From positions 1,302,001 to 1,366,000 of the forward strand of contig CAWCQU010000003.1 in the NCBI GenBank assembly GCA_963797765.1: 64,000 nt of DNA, in the 5' to 3' direction. The notes beneath the pieces were generated by a model, which was given only the letters and a program-made list of their open reading frames with translations, was not told the origin of the DNA and ran no database searches. Position 1 is the stretch's first letter. Every line of letters starts with the position of its first letter. Origin of the DNA: JBGPTK01 sp963797765 (GTDB taxonomy: Bacteria > Acidobacteriota > Terriglobia > Acidiferrales > UBA7541). A program made the translations under genes and the position numbers. Positions 7,590 to 16,780 of the stretch are shown piece by piece.

Positions 7590-8612
7590 ATGGCGACAAA
7601 ACGCAAAGCGAAACGGCAGGCGAACATCGGGGAAACCACCGACCAGCGGCTGGATGCACTGCTGACTTTACTTGCTGAAAATTCGACGATTGTGATCAGC
7701 GGCGCCAAGATCGCGAAAGAAATCGGCGTGCAGCGGCAGACGGTTTGGAGATGGGTGGAAAAGCTGCGCGAACTGGGCGTGAAATTGAAGGGGCACGCGG
7801 GAACGGGCTACCACTGCGAGCGCGTGCCGGATGTGCTGGTGCCCCGGCTGGTCGGACCAAGGTTGCACGGAACGCCGTTTGCGAAACACATTTATCATTT
7901 TTTCAAAATCGATTCGACCAATAACGTAGCCATGCGGCTGGGCGAAGCCGATGAGCCACACGGCGCGATCGTGATCGCCGAGGAACAGACATCGGGGCGG
8001 GGACGCGCGGGGCGTTCCTGGTTATCGGAGAAATCGGTCGGGATTCACGTGACGGTGCTGCTGCGTCCACCCATCGCTCCGGCTCATGCTCCTTTGCTGA
8101 CTCTGGTGGCGGGACTGGCGGCGCGCGATGCTGTGGCCGAGGAAACCAATATGACGACGGATATCCGGTGGCCGAACGATGTGATTTTGAAAGGTCGCAA
8201 ATGCTGCGGGGTTCTAACGGAAATGCGCGGGGAGCCGGATCGAATCCATTTTGCCGCGGTGGGAATCGGGATTAACGTAAACCAGACGAAGATGCCGGCA
8301 GAATTGGAGGAAATAGCGACGTCGTTGCGAATGGAGACGGAGCGGGTGCACTCGCGAGTGGCGGTGTTGGAACGGATGCTGCGCAACCTGGATCGCTACT
8401 ACAACCAATTCATTACGGAGGGCGCGACGCCAATTCTGGAACGGTTCGCCGAAGTTTCGAGTTATTACGAAGGCAAGCGAGTGCAGATCGCGACGGCCTT
8501 GGAAACTTTTGTGGGCACGACAGTGGGTTTGGAATCGACGGGCCTGCTGCGCGTGCGGCGCGACGATGGCCGCGTTGAAACCGTAATTTCAGCGGATGTG
8601 AGCGAGGCGTAG
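7590..8612 (+). CDS. birA: Biotin-acetyl-CoA-carboxylase ligase with N-terminal HTH
   Basis: Activates biotin with ATP and transfers it to the biotin carboxyl carrier protein of acetyl-CoA carboxylase. The winged-helix domain (about residues 35-75, ISGAKIAKEIGVQRQTVWRW) makes this the bifunctional repressor type. The ligase core has GRGRAGRSW at 136-144, which binds biotinyl-AMP. RWPND at 193-197 replaces the more usual KWPND, and KGRKCCGVLTE carries the catalytic Lys region. A small SH3-like C-terminal domain ends the protein. The ATG at 7590 (MATKRK) is preferred over an upstream in-frame GTG because the family starts near there. The stop is 2 nt from coaX, indicating an operon. Confidence 0.95.
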   Translation: MATKRKAKRQANIGETTDQRLDALLTLLAENSTIVISGAKIAKEIGVQRQTVWRWVEKLRELGVKLKGHAGTGYHCERVPDVLVPRLVGPRLHGTPFAKHIYHFFKIDSTNNVAMRLGEADEPHGAIVIAEEQTSGRGRAGRSWLSEKSVGIHVTVLLRPPIAPAHAPLLTLVAGLAARDAVAEETNMTTDIRWPNDVILKGRKCCGVLTEMRGEPDRIHFAAVGIGINVNQTKMPAELEEIATSLRMETERVHSRVAVLERMLRNLDRYYNQFITEGATPILERFAEVSSYYEGKRVQIATALETFVGTTVGLESTGLLRVRRDDGRVETVISADVSEA

Positions 8613-8614
8613 AA

Positions 8615-9457
8615 ATGCTGCTGGTGCTGGATGTGGGAAATACGAATACGGTGCTGGGAGTGTTTCGCGATGCGGAACTGCTGGCGAACTGGCGGCTGAC
8701 CACGGCACGCGATCAGACGGTGGATGAATATGGAATCCTGATTCGCGAATTGTTTTCGCTGGCCGGGCTCGAAGCGGCGGCGATTGGCGGGATGATCATC
8801 AGTTCCGTGGTGCCGCCGCTGAATCAGACGCTGGCGGAAATGGCGGAGCGGTATTTCAAACTGAAAGCTCTGTTTGTGGAGCCCGGCGTAAAGACGGGCA
8901 TGCCGGTGCACTACGACAATCCCCAGGAAGTGGGCGCGGACCGCATCGTGAACAGCGTGGCGGCATTCGAGAAATATGGGGGGCCGTGCGTCGCGGTGGA
9001 TTTCGGGACGGCGATTAATTTCGATGCGGTGTCCGAGCGCGGCGAATATCTGGGTGGCGTGCTGGTGCCGGGGATCGGGATTTCGGCGGAGGCGCTGTTT
9101 TCGCGGGCAGCCAGGCTGTTTCGCGTTGAAATAAAAGACCCGGGGAAAATTATCGGCACGAATACGGCGGCATCGATGCAGGCTGGGCTCTACTATGGAT
9201 ACGCGGACTTGGTGGACGGAATTTTGACTCGCATGAAAGCAGTGCTGGGGCCAAAAACGCGAGTGGTTGCCACCGGCGGACAGGCGCCGCTGATCGCGCG
9301 CGCGTCGAAACACATAGAAGCCGTGGACGAATTTCTGACGCTCGAAGGACTGCGAATCGTGTGGGAGCGGAATCTGGCCACCGGAAGAGTGAAGCCCGCC
9401 GCCACGGAAAAAACAGCGCCACGCGCCGGCGCTGTGCCGCGGAAAGCCGGGATTTGA
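8615..9457 (+). CDS. coaX: Type III pantothenate kinase
   Basis: Phosphorylates pantothenate, the first step of coenzyme A synthesis, as an ASKHA-fold homodimer. DVGNTNTVLG at residues 6-15 is the phosphate-binding loop, GADRI at 107-111 is the signature of the type III enzyme, and DFGTA at 129-133 is the second phosphate loop. The catalytic Asp lies in GADRI. Length of 280 is slightly above the usual 255-260 because of a basic, Ala-rich tail after residue 255. It directly follows birA, a pairing seen in many bacteria, and leads into the rlmD-comEC group. Confidence 0.95.
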   Translation: MLLVLDVGNTNTVLGVFRDAELLANWRLTTARDQTVDEYGILIRELFSLAGLEAAAIGGMIISSVVPPLNQTLAEMAERYFKLKALFVEPGVKTGMPVHYDNPQEVGADRIVNSVAAFEKYGGPCVAVDFGTAINFDAVSERGEYLGGVLVPGIGISAEALFSRAARLFRVEIKDPGKIIGTNTAASMQAGLYYGYADLVDGILTRMKAVLGPKTRVVATGGQAPLIARASKHIEAVDEFLTLEGLRIVWERNLATGRVKPAATEKTAPRAGAVPRKAGI

Positions 9458-9477
9458 CGGGCGGCGGCGCGAGCCCC

Positions 9478-10206
9478 ATGGACGTCTTCAACTATTTCAA
9501 TTACTTCACCGAAATTGAAGAGCATTTCTGGCGGAAACGAGGCGCGCATTTATTGGTGTCCCCGCTGGATTGGGCCGTGGTGGAGACCTGGCAAAAGGCC
9601 GGGATTCCGCTGGAGGCGGTGCTGAGAGGGATCGATCGCGCGTTTGAAAGCTGGGCGCGATCGCGGCGCGCGGCGGGCGGGCGGCAATTGAAAAGTTTGG
9701 CTTACTGCGTGGATGCGGTTCTCGACGCGGCCACGGAAGCGGCTGAAGCGCACGCGGGCTCCGGGCCGGAAGTGAAATCGGCGCGGCCGGCGAGCGAACC
9801 GTTTTCGCGCGATGAGCTGGCCGCTTATTTCGAACGCAACCGGAAACGATTGCTTCTGGCGTCGGATAAGTGCCGGTCGGCCCATGGCGACTTTGCGGAA
9901 CGCATCGAGGAGACGGCAAAGCGGATCGAAGAACTTGCGGTGCTGTTCAATTCGCCAGGGAAGATGGATTTGGAAGATTTGGAGCGCCGCTTGACTGTGC
10001 TGGAGGAGAAACTTTCGGCTGCGGCGGGAGCGGCGGCGAGCGAGGATGTACTGGTAAATATCCGCAGGGAAATTGACCGGGCGCTGGCGCCTTATCGAAG
10101 GAAGATGTCGGCGGAGCAATTGACGCAGCTTGAAAAACAATACACGCAGAAAAGGCTGTTCGAAGAGTTTGGAGTGCCACGACTGAGCTTGTTTTATCTG
10201 GCGTGA
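9478..10206 (+). CDS. Conserved-context protein of unknown function, coiled-coil rich
   Basis: A 242-residue soluble acidic protein starting MDVFNYFNYFTEIEEHFW. The ATG at 9478 fits better than earlier in-frame codons inside coaX. Residues 10-75 resemble a small helical domain (LVSPLDWAVVETW, IPLEAVLRGIDRAF), and the rest is predominantly charged helix with likely coiled coil between about 110 and 215. No catalytic motif or membrane segment is visible. It is bracketed by coaX and rlmD with a 4-nt overlap into rlmD, which suggests co-translation. The role is unknown. Confidence 0.7.
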   Translation: MDVFNYFNYFTEIEEHFWRKRGAHLLVSPLDWAVVETWQKAGIPLEAVLRGIDRAFESWARSRRAAGGRQLKSLAYCVDAVLDAATEAAEAHAGSGPEVKSARPASEPFSRDELAAYFERNRKRLLLASDKCRSAHGDFAERIEETAKRIEELAVLFNSPGKMDLEDLERRLTVLEEKLSAAAGAAASEDVLVNIRREIDRALAPYRRKMSAEQLTQLEKQYTQKRLFEEFGVPRLSLFYLA

Positions 10207-11582
10207 AAAAAGGATTGGTCGACGGAATGAATGTCACGATTGAAAAATTGATTTATGGCGGCGACGGGCTGGCGCATCACGACGGCGCGACCGTGTTTGT
10301 CCCTTTTGTGCTGCCGGGAGAAGTGGCGGAAATCACGGAAGTGGAGCGGAAGAAAAAGTACATCCGGGGGAGAGTGCGAGAACTGGTGACATCGTCGCCG
10401 GAGCGTGCGGTGGCGCCTTGCCGGCATTTTGGAATTTGCGGTGGATGCCACTATCAGCACATTCCGTACGCGGCACAGCTTCGATTCAAATCAGAAATTT
10501 TGCGGGAGACGCTAAGAAGACTGGGACGGATCGATTGGACAGGTGTGATCACCGAGCACGCTTCCCCTCCCTGGGGATACCGGAATCGAGCGCAGTGGAA
10601 AGTGCGCCCACGGGCCGGCGCGCCTCTTGGAGCTACAACCAGCGCGGTGGCCAGAGTCGCGGGAAATCCGGCCGGCCAGGCAACGAATGGAAATTTGGGA
10701 ATTGGTTATTTTCGCGCCGCTTCCACGGCGCTCTGTGCTGTCGAGGAATGTCCCGTGCTTTCGCCGCGGCTGGTAGAAACGCTCGGGTATTTTCGCGGAG
10801 CGCTGGCCAAAGGAGAACTGCCGGCGGCTTTGCGCGAGGTGACAGCTTTTGCAGACGCGAGCGAATCAAACGTTTTGGTAAATGCTTCGTTCGCCGGCTT
10901 CCCTTCCTCGCCTGCGGGATTGATCAAAACGATTCGCGCGGCGGTGCCGGGAATTGAAAGCCTTCTGCTGAATGATCTGAGCCGCGAACGGATGGAATTG
11001 GACGGGCCTGGATATTTGAAGTATGAAGCCGACGGATTCGCGTATCGCGTGGGACATTTTTCATTTTTTCAGGTGAACCGTTTTCTCGTGGAGGAGCTCG
11101 TTCGCACGGTAATGGGGGAAACGGCTGGTGCTGCGACATGCGGCACGCGGCGGCTGGCGCTGGATTTATTCGCGGGCGTGGGGCTCTTCACGCGGCCGCT
11201 GGCGGAGCGCTTCGAGCGTGTGGTGGCCGTGGAGGCGAATCCGGCGGCAGTTCGCGACCTGGATTCGAATATTGCCGACATCGGCGGACAAGTGGAAACG
11301 CACGAAGCGGACGTGGAGGTATTTTTGAAAGAGTGGAAAGACACTCCGGACCTGGTTGTGCTGGACCCGCCGCGCGCGGGAATGACGCCCGAAGCCGTCG
11401 CTCGGCTTGCCGAAATTGCGCCCGCCGAAATTGCATATGTTTCGTGCGAACCGTCGACATTATCCCGCGACCTGGCTGTACTGACGGCGAAGGGATATAC
11501 GATTAGCGAAGTCCACCTGTTCGATCATTTTCCCGAAACATTTCACATCGAATCGTTCGTGCGCTTAACGAAACGGCCATGA
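10203..11582 (+). CDS. rlmD: RlmD/RumA-type 23S rRNA (uracil-C5)-methyltransferase
   Basis: SAM-dependent m5U methyltransferase of the TrmA/RumA family. An N-terminal TRAM domain (about 8-65) precedes the iron-sulfur cysteine cluster CRHFGICGGCHYQH near residue 75. The C-terminal Rossmann domain has DLFAGVGLFTRPLA (SAM motif I), VVLDPPRAGM (motif IV) and the catalytic YVSCEPSTLSRDL near residue 413, where Cys attacks uracil C6. Length of 459 is normal. A second possible ATG at 10227 would remove 8 residues. It overlaps the preceding gene and comEC by 4 nt each, so it is in an operon. The exact uridine target is inferred. Confidence 0.9.
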   Translation: MKKGLVDGMNVTIEKLIYGGDGLAHHDGATVFVPFVLPGEVAEITEVERKKKYIRGRVRELVTSSPERAVAPCRHFGICGGCHYQHIPYAAQLRFKSEILRETLRRLGRIDWTGVITEHASPPWGYRNRAQWKVRPRAGAPLGATTSAVARVAGNPAGQATNGNLGIGYFRAASTALCAVEECPVLSPRLVETLGYFRGALAKGELPAALREVTAFADASESNVLVNASFAGFPSSPAGLIKTIRAAVPGIESLLLNDLSRERMELDGPGYLKYEADGFAYRVGHFSFFQVNRFLVEELVRTVMGETAGAATCGTRRLALDLFAGVGLFTRPLAERFERVVAVEANPAAVRDLDSNIADIGGQVETHEADVEVFLKEWKDTPDLVVLDPPRAGMTPEAVARLAEIAPAEIAYVSCEPSTLSRDLAVLTAKGYTISEVHLFDHFPETFHIESFVRLTKRP

Positions 11583-14209
11583 AACTGCCCACGGTTTGGA
11601 TCGCCTGCTCGTTTGCCGGCGGGATCGCGCTCGCCGGAGTTCTGCCGGTGAATTTGTGGTATTGCGTGGCGCTGGCGGCGGTGGGGATCGCGGCCGGAAT
11701 GACCCTGTTGGGCGCGAACCGGTTGACCGCTGCAATGCTGCTCGGCCTGCTGAGTTGGGCGGCGCTGGGCGCTGCCGCAGTGAGAGTTGAGCAGGCTTCT
11801 TCTTCACCGACGCTTGTAACGCGCCTCGTGACTCAAGGGAGACTTGACCTGAGCGAGCCTCTGCGCTGGCGCGGGCGGCTGCGCAGCGACTCGATGCGCC
11901 TTCCCTGGGGCACGCGGTACGAAATCGATCTGGAATCGGTGGAATCGGCGGGGCGGAATGTGCAAGTTACGGGCGGATTGCGCGTGAATTTTTATAATGA
12001 CGAACGTCACCCGGAATCACCTGCGGATCTACGCGCGGGGGACCGAGTGGAAGTGCTGGTGCGCGGCCGCGAGCCGAGAAATTATCTCGATCTCGGGGCG
12101 GTGGATACCCGCGGCATGCTGGCCCGCCAGAACATCAACCTGGTTGGAAGTTTGCGCAGCACCGAGCTGTTGCGAAAGCTGGATACTCCTTCACTTCGTT
12201 TTGCCGACCGTCTGGCGCGGGTACGCGGGCGGTTGCTCGAACAGGTGAACCAACTTTTCCCGGATTCACGCGACCGCACAGCGGTGCTGCGCGCGATGTT
12301 GCTGGGCGACCGGAATTTTGTGGACACACAAACCGCGGAAGTCTTTCAAAAAACGGCGGCGTATCACGTGCTGGTACTGGCGGGATTGCACGTTGCGGCA
12401 TTGGCCATTTTCGTTTTCTGGCTGGCTCGGCGGTTGCGGCTCACAGCGATATGCACCACGGCGGTGACGCTGGTGGTGCTGGCCGCGTACCTGGGAGTGG
12501 TTCAGGACCGTCCGCCAATTTTGCGAGCCGCACTGATGGCGGCCATTCTTCTGGGGGCGCGATTGCTGTTCCGGAGGATGGAACTGTTGAACGCGGTGGC
12601 GCTAGCCGCGGTGATCCTGCTGAGCGCGCGGCCCTCGGCGCTGGTAGATGCAAGTTTTCAGCTCTCGTTTTTGGCAGCGGGAGTGATTGCTGGACTGGCG
12701 ATGCCGTGGATCGAGCGATCGAGCGGTCCATATCGCGACGCCCTCGCTCATCTGGGTGACTCGACACGCGACGTTTCATTTCCAGCGCGAGTGATTCAAT
12801 TTCGATTGGATCTGCGAGCCGCCTCAGCGTGGCTGGCGAACAGGCTTCCGGCATGGTTGGCGCCCCGAGCGGACGGCCTGGTGAAGGCGCCGCTGGCGGC
12901 AAGCTTTCGATTGTGGGAAGTGATTGTGCTTTCGGCAACAATTCAATTGGGATTGCTGCCGTTGCTGGCCGGGAATTTTCACCGCGTGAGCATTTATGGA
13001 CCCGCGTCAAATGTTCCTGCGGTGCTGCTGACCGGTTTGATTGTACCGCTTGGCTTTCTGACGCTGGCAACGAGCTTTGTTTGGGGAGCGGCGGCGAGGG
13101 TGCTCGCAACATTGCTGGGCGGATTGGTGAGTGCGCTCCTGGCTTCAGTGGAATGGATCAGCCGATGGCCTCACGCGTCGCATCGGATTCCGGGGCCACC
13201 GGCGTGGCTGATGATTTTATTTTTTAGCGCGCTAGTGGCGCTGGCATTTCTCTCGCGCGCGGCCCTGGGAGGAGACCGGCCGGCACGTTCCAATCGCTAC
13301 CGGCTGTGGCCTGAGACCATCGCGGGATTCGCGCTGGCTTTACTGGCTTTCGCCGTCGCGATGTTTCCGTTTGCCCCACGTCTTAAGGCGGGCCAACTGG
13401 AAGTTACGGTTCTGGATGTGGGCCAGGGTGATTCGATTTTTGCGTCTTTTCCGAACGGCCATACGATGCTGGTGGATGGAGGCGGGCAGTATTCGCAAAA
13501 CTCTACCGGCGGATATCGATCGGGACCGGACATTGGCGAGGAAGTGGTGTCACCGTATTTGTGGCAGCTAGGATTGAAGCGAGTTGACGTGATCGCGCTA
13601 ACACATGCTCATCACGACCATCTGGATGGACTCTACGCGGTGATAGACAACTTTCACGTGAAGGAATTGTGGGTGGGGCGCGATGTGGACTCCCCAGCGT
13701 ACAGCGAGCTACTGACGTATGCGCGGGCTCGTGGAATCGCGATCGTTCATCATCTGCGCGGGGATACATTCGATTGGGGCGGAGCAAAAGGGCAGGTGCT
13801 GTGGCCGGAAAATCCCGTGCTGGCTCCCAGGGCGACGAACGACGATTGCCTGGTTCTTCGAATCGAGGACGGTGGGATTCGATTTTTACTGACCGGAGAC
13901 ATTGAGAAGCGCGTGGAAGGATCGCTAGTGAAGGATGGCGACACGCTTGCCGCGGATTTCTTGAAAGTGCCGCATCACGGAAGCAAGACCTCGTCGACAA
14001 ATGCTTTTCTGGCTCGGGTTGGGCCGCAAATCGCGGTGGTTTCCGTGGGCGAAGGAAATCCGTTTGGGCACCCAAATCCAGAAACGATCGGGCGGCTCGA
14101 AGGAACGAAAGCGAAAGTATTGCGTACGGATCGCGACGGCGCAGTGACGGCGATAACCTCGGGTCGCGAACTGGCTGTTCACACATTCGCGGAAACGCAT
14201 CCGCAATAA
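11579..14209 (+). CDS. comEC: ComEC/Rec2 DNA-uptake channel
   Basis: An 876-residue inner-membrane protein for translocation of single-stranded DNA during natural transformation. It has an N-terminal DUF4131-like region with two membrane helices, a competence domain of many hydrophobic helices (about residues 230-620, including HVLVLAGLHVAALAIF), and a C-terminal metallo-beta-lactamase domain. That domain shows LDVGQGDSIF near 615, THAHHDHLDGL near 677 and PHHGSKTSS near 800. All metal ligands appear intact, so the nuclease-type full-length form is present. ATGA overlap with rlmD. The pseudopilin and secretin genes at 52-56 kb could belong to the same uptake or secretion machinery, but that is not shown. 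Confidence 0.95.
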   Translation: MKLPTVWIACSFAGGIALAGVLPVNLWYCVALAAVGIAAGMTLLGANRLTAAMLLGLLSWAALGAAAVRVEQASSSPTLVTRLVTQGRLDLSEPLRWRGRLRSDSMRLPWGTRYEIDLESVESAGRNVQVTGGLRVNFYNDERHPESPADLRAGDRVEVLVRGREPRNYLDLGAVDTRGMLARQNINLVGSLRSTELLRKLDTPSLRFADRLARVRGRLLEQVNQLFPDSRDRTAVLRAMLLGDRNFVDTQTAEVFQKTAAYHVLVLAGLHVAALAIFVFWLARRLRLTAICTTAVTLVVLAAYLGVVQDRPPILRAALMAAILLGARLLFRRMELLNAVALAAVILLSARPSALVDASFQLSFLAAGVIAGLAMPWIERSSGPYRDALAHLGDSTRDVSFPARVIQFRLDLRAASAWLANRLPAWLAPRADGLVKAPLAASFRLWEVIVLSATIQLGLLPLLAGNFHRVSIYGPASNVPAVLLTGLIVPLGFLTLATSFVWGAAARVLATLLGGLVSALLASVEWISRWPHASHRIPGPPAWLMILFFSALVALAFLSRAALGGDRPARSNRYRLWPETIAGFALALLAFAVAMFPFAPRLKAGQLEVTVLDVGQGDSIFASFPNGHTMLVDGGGQYSQNSTGGYRSGPDIGEEVVSPYLWQLGLKRVDVIALTHAHHDHLDGLYAVIDNFHVKELWVGRDVDSPAYSELLTYARARGIAIVHHLRGDTFDWGGAKGQVLWPENPVLAPRATNDDCLVLRIEDGGIRFLLTGDIEKRVEGSLVKDGDTLAADFLKVPHHGSKTSSTNAFLARVGPQIAVVSVGEGNPFGHPNPETIGRLEGTKAKVLRTDRDGAVTAITSGRELAVHTFAETHPQ

Positions 14210-14237
14210 AACACAGTCTGGCACATCAAATCAAAAC

Positions 14238-14284
14238 GGGCGCAGCCCTTCGAAACTCAGGGCAAACAAGCAGCGCCCCTACAA
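14238..14284. repeat. Palindromic interspersed unit downstream of comEC
   Basis: Nested inverted repeats: outer arms GGGCGC (14238-14243) and GCGCCC (14273-14278), inner arms GCCCT and AGGGC, followed by CCTACAAG. It resembles the other hairpin-plus-CTACA units in the window. It sits in the gap between convergent comEC and the DUF2007-like gene, so it may also help terminate transcription. Confidence 0.5.
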
Positions 14285-14322
14285 GAAAAGGTCTCCGAAA
14301 ATTCATCAATCGTTTTGACAGA

Positions 14323-14607
14323 CTAGCTTTCGCTGGATTCGCCGGCGTCAGCGAGTTCGGGACCCTTATTGCCTGACTGATACTCATCGATCAATCGCCG
14401 GGCTTCGTCCGCTTGGGATTGGAGAACCAGAATTTCCGTATCGTGCGGCCCCATCGGCGGCTCGCGCATCGGAAAGGGATCGGTGGAAACTGGATTTGGC
14501 ACCGTGATTCCGGCGCTTTCGAGAAGGCCGCGGATGACCACGGCCTCCGTCCAGGTGCCTGCGACGTGAACCACTACAGTGCGTTCGGGCTGTGCTTGTT
14601 GGCTCAT
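14323..14607 (-). CDS. DUF2007-like putative signal-transducing protein
   Basis: A 94-residue soluble protein. The segment VVHVAGTWTEAVVIRGLLES, then AGI, followed later by ILVLQSQADEARRLI, matches the small ferredoxin-like DUF2007 fold, in which a two-strand pattern binds an unknown ligand or partner. The tail is acidic (GPELADAGESSES). The neighbour on the right is a divergent gene of unknown function, so context adds nothing. The start ATG at 14607 is well placed. Confidence 0.6.
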   Translation of the reverse strand: MSQQAQPERTVVVHVAGTWTEAVVIRGLLESAGITVPNPVSTDPFPMREPPMGPHDTEILVLQSQADEARRLIDEYQSGNKGPELADAGESSES

Positions 14608-14711
14608 TGGACTCCCCTGAAATTCATCGTATCTTGCCGCTTGCGCGCGTCACGTTCATAATATTCTCAACTATATTCTGAACCAGGCGCTCGCACAAAC
14701 GATGGATCTAT

Positions 14712-14972
14712 ATGGATAAAGAATCCAACCGCACTCCCACGCAAGAGGAAATCGACGAAGAAAGCAGGCGTGTGCGCCGGCTGCGGATCGTGGTTCACCT
14801 GGCGTTGAGCACGATTGCCGATGGCGAGCTGACCATCGAGGAAGCGGCCGGGATGGTTGCGGCAACGCGGAATTTTGCGCTCGATTTATTTCCCGGGAAG
14901 GAGCGCGCGTTCGACGTAATTTACCGGCCTCAGTTTCAGCGATTGATCCACGAAGTTTACCGGCTGCAGTAA
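14712..14972 (+). CDS. Small hypothetical protein
   Basis: An 86-residue soluble protein with a charged N-terminus (DKESNRTPTQEEIDEE) and a helical core, RIVVHLALSTIADGELTIEEAAGMV. The pattern A-D-G-E-L-T-x-E-E-A resembles helical, calcium-free EF-hand-like or TerB-like turns, but no family could be assigned. The ATG at 14712 gives MDKESN; GATGGATC precedes it and no strong Shine-Dalgarno is evident. Divergent from the DUF2007-like gene with about 105 bp between. Confidence 0.5.
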   Translation: MDKESNRTPTQEEIDEESRRVRRLRIVVHLALSTIADGELTIEEAAGMVAATRNFALDLFPGKERAFDVIYRPQFQRLIHEVYRLQ

Positions 14973-15060
14973 TCCTGGAAACTGAGTACATTCTGATCCC
15001 ATTTTACGAATGGCGCGTCAAGTCCCTCGAGCTTTCAATCAGATGGTTGACAGTAAGGAT

Positions 15061-15078
15061 GCCACCCTGAAGGGTGGC
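15061..15078. repeat. Perfect hairpin repeat (8-bp arms) with CGCTACA flank
   Basis: GCCACCCT and AGGGTGGC surround a 2-base loop and are followed by GCTACACGACC. It is part of a 220-bp non-coding gap between the small hypothetical gene and the LPS operon end, and could serve as a bidirectional terminator. It resembles the palindromic units at 1090 and 14238. Confidence 0.55.
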
Positions 15079-15194
15079 GCTACACGACCACTCCGACTTG
15101 GCGTTGCCAAACAGAATCTGAAAGCTCCGACCCCCTAAAAACCATCGTTCCGCAATCCTGACTTGGCATTCTCCGCATGCTGAGAAATGCGGGA

Positions 15195-15749
15195 TCAGCG
15201 GCGAAAATACATTCGCAGAATTACCAGGGCAAAGCCCCCAACAAATCCGAGCGCGGCCTGATATTCGCGATTGCGTTTGTAAAGAGACCATGAAAATCGA
15301 GCGGCGGCTTCGGCCTGCGGACGAGCGCGAGGCGGCCGGGGCCAGAAGAGCGGAATACGGGCGGCGTAGTCGTCAAATTCGCGGCCGTAACGGGCGCGCA
15401 GCTCCCCTTCTTCGCGACTCATCACCGCAGGGTAAAACATCAAAAAATAAAGAAGGATCAAACCACCAGCCGCCCAAGAATTTCCGGCCACGCCGAGGCC
15501 GGCAGCGATCACCGTGCTTCCAAAATAGAGAGGGTTGCGCGTCCAGCCGTAAGGACCTACGGTGGCAAGCGCTTCGCCCTTGCGCAGATGTCCAGCGGCC
15601 GACGCGCGGACGAGAATCCCAATGACTCCTATGGCTGCTCCGATTGCGATAGAGCGCGGACTAGGAGTGGATAGCCAGAGGAAGCCAATGGCGATGGGAT
15701 AACCGGCGCGAACCCGCCAGCGTGCCCAGAGTTCGTCGGACCTCGCCAT
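15195..15749 (-). CDS. Isoprenylcysteine carboxyl methyltransferase (ICMT)-like membrane protein
   Basis: A 184-residue integral membrane methyltransferase of the ICMT/PEMT superfamily. It has four or so membrane helices, and the family signature LATVGPYGWTRNPLYFGSTV (about 62-81) is the SAM- and substrate-binding region. A second conserved stretch REEGELRARYGREFDDYAAR follows. The bacterial substrate is unknown; relatives act on lipids or isoprenoids. It overlaps waaC by one base at the 3' end of the LPS operon, so an envelope lipid substrate is plausible but inferred. Residues 150-184 add a further helix. Confidence 0.75.
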   Translation of the reverse strand: MARSDELWARWRVRAGYPIAIGFLWLSTPSPRSIAIGAAIGVIGILVRASAAGHLRKGEALATVGPYGWTRNPLYFGSTVIAAGLGVAGNSWAAGGLILLYFLMFYPAVMSREEGELRARYGREFDDYAARIPLFWPRPPRARPQAEAAARFSWSLYKRNREYQAALGFVGGFALVILRMYFRR

Positions 15750-16780
15750 CAGCGCATCCCCAGGCGGCGTTCGATAGCATTCATCACTTCTTCGACGGTG
15801 ATTGCGAGCATGGCTCGGGAATAATCCTTCCCCCGGCGATAGGTAGTCTCATCCGGTTTGGCATTGCGCAGGATCACATCGGTTGTGGAATAGGGGCCGT
15901 TGCGAGCCGGATCAGTGGGCCCAAACAAAGCCACCACCGGAGTGCCGAGCGCGACGGCGAGATGCAACGGGCCCGTATCGCCTGCAACCAGAAACCGCGC
16001 CCGGCGCAGCAAGGCCATCAGGTGCGGGATGTCGAGAGGGATAAGTGCTGGTTCGGGCGGCCCGGCGGCGCGGCGGAGAACGTCGGCGATTGCTTCTTCG
16101 CCGGGGCCGTATGCAACCACGGCTTTCCACTCGTACCGCTTGAAAAGCTCGCGATACAGCGCGCCGTAGCGCTCGGGAGGCCAGCACTTCGATTTCCAAC
16201 CGCCGCCGGGACTGAGCACATAGAATTCGCGAAGGCCGCGGGCGACGAGCTCGCGATCCACCTGGATGACGGCGTCTCGATCGAGCGCGACGGGAAATTG
16301 GATGTCATTGACCGGGGCGCCCACGGCTTCCACCAGGCTCAAATTGTGCGTCACTTTATGGGAGCCATGCGGCGTCACGTGTTCCGTATACAGTTTTGCG
16401 GCGAGCCGCTCGCGGGCATATGCGGCTTCAAATCCAACGCGGCGCGGCGCGGCCGAAGCGTAGGCAAGTAATGCGGACTTATAGAGCGATTGGAAATCGA
16501 GTGCACAGGTGTATTGGGTGGCGCGGAGTTTCTTGATCACCGAGAGGATTTCGCTCCACGAACGGCGATTGAAAGCGATGATTTCAGTGACGTCACGATT
16601 GCCATCGAGCAGCGGAGCCCAGCGGGTATCGATGAGCCAATCAATTCGCGCGGCAGGATAGGCCTGGCGCAAAGCATGGACGGCCGGCAGCGTGTGGATC
16701 ACGTCTCCCATGGAACTCAGGCGCACGACCAGAAAACGGTCAGCCGCGGATGCTCCGGCGGAGGCGGATTGGTCAGGCAT
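15749..16780 (-). CDS. waaC: Lipopolysaccharide heptosyltransferase I-type GT9 enzyme
   Basis: Adds heptose from ADP-heptose to the LPS inner core, on the cytoplasmic face. VVRLSSMGDVIHTLPAVHAL near the N-terminus is the GT9 start with the catalytic Asp. The C-terminal half has LSPGGGWKSKCWPPERYGAL, the ADP-heptose site FLVAGDTGPLHLAVALGTPV, and VALFGPTDPARNGP. Length of 343 is usual. It overlaps hldC by 8 nt and is followed by the ICMT-like gene. Assignment to heptosyltransferase I over II rests on the presence of a second paralogue (waaF) in the same operon, so the numbering is inferred. Confidence 0.85.
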   Translation of the reverse strand: MPDQSASAGASAADRFLVVRLSSMGDVIHTLPAVHALRQAYPAARIDWLIDTRWAPLLDGNRDVTEIIAFNRRSWSEILSVIKKLRATQYTCALDFQSLYKSALLAYASAAPRRVGFEAAYARERLAAKLYTEHVTPHGSHKVTHNLSLVEAVGAPVNDIQFPVALDRDAVIQVDRELVARGLREFYVLSPGGGWKSKCWPPERYGALYRELFKRYEWKAVVAYGPGEEAIADVLRRAAGPPEPALIPLDIPHLMALLRRARFLVAGDTGPLHLAVALGTPVVALFGPTDPARNGPYSTTDVILRNAKPDETTYRRGKDYSRAMLAITVEEVMNAIERRLGMR

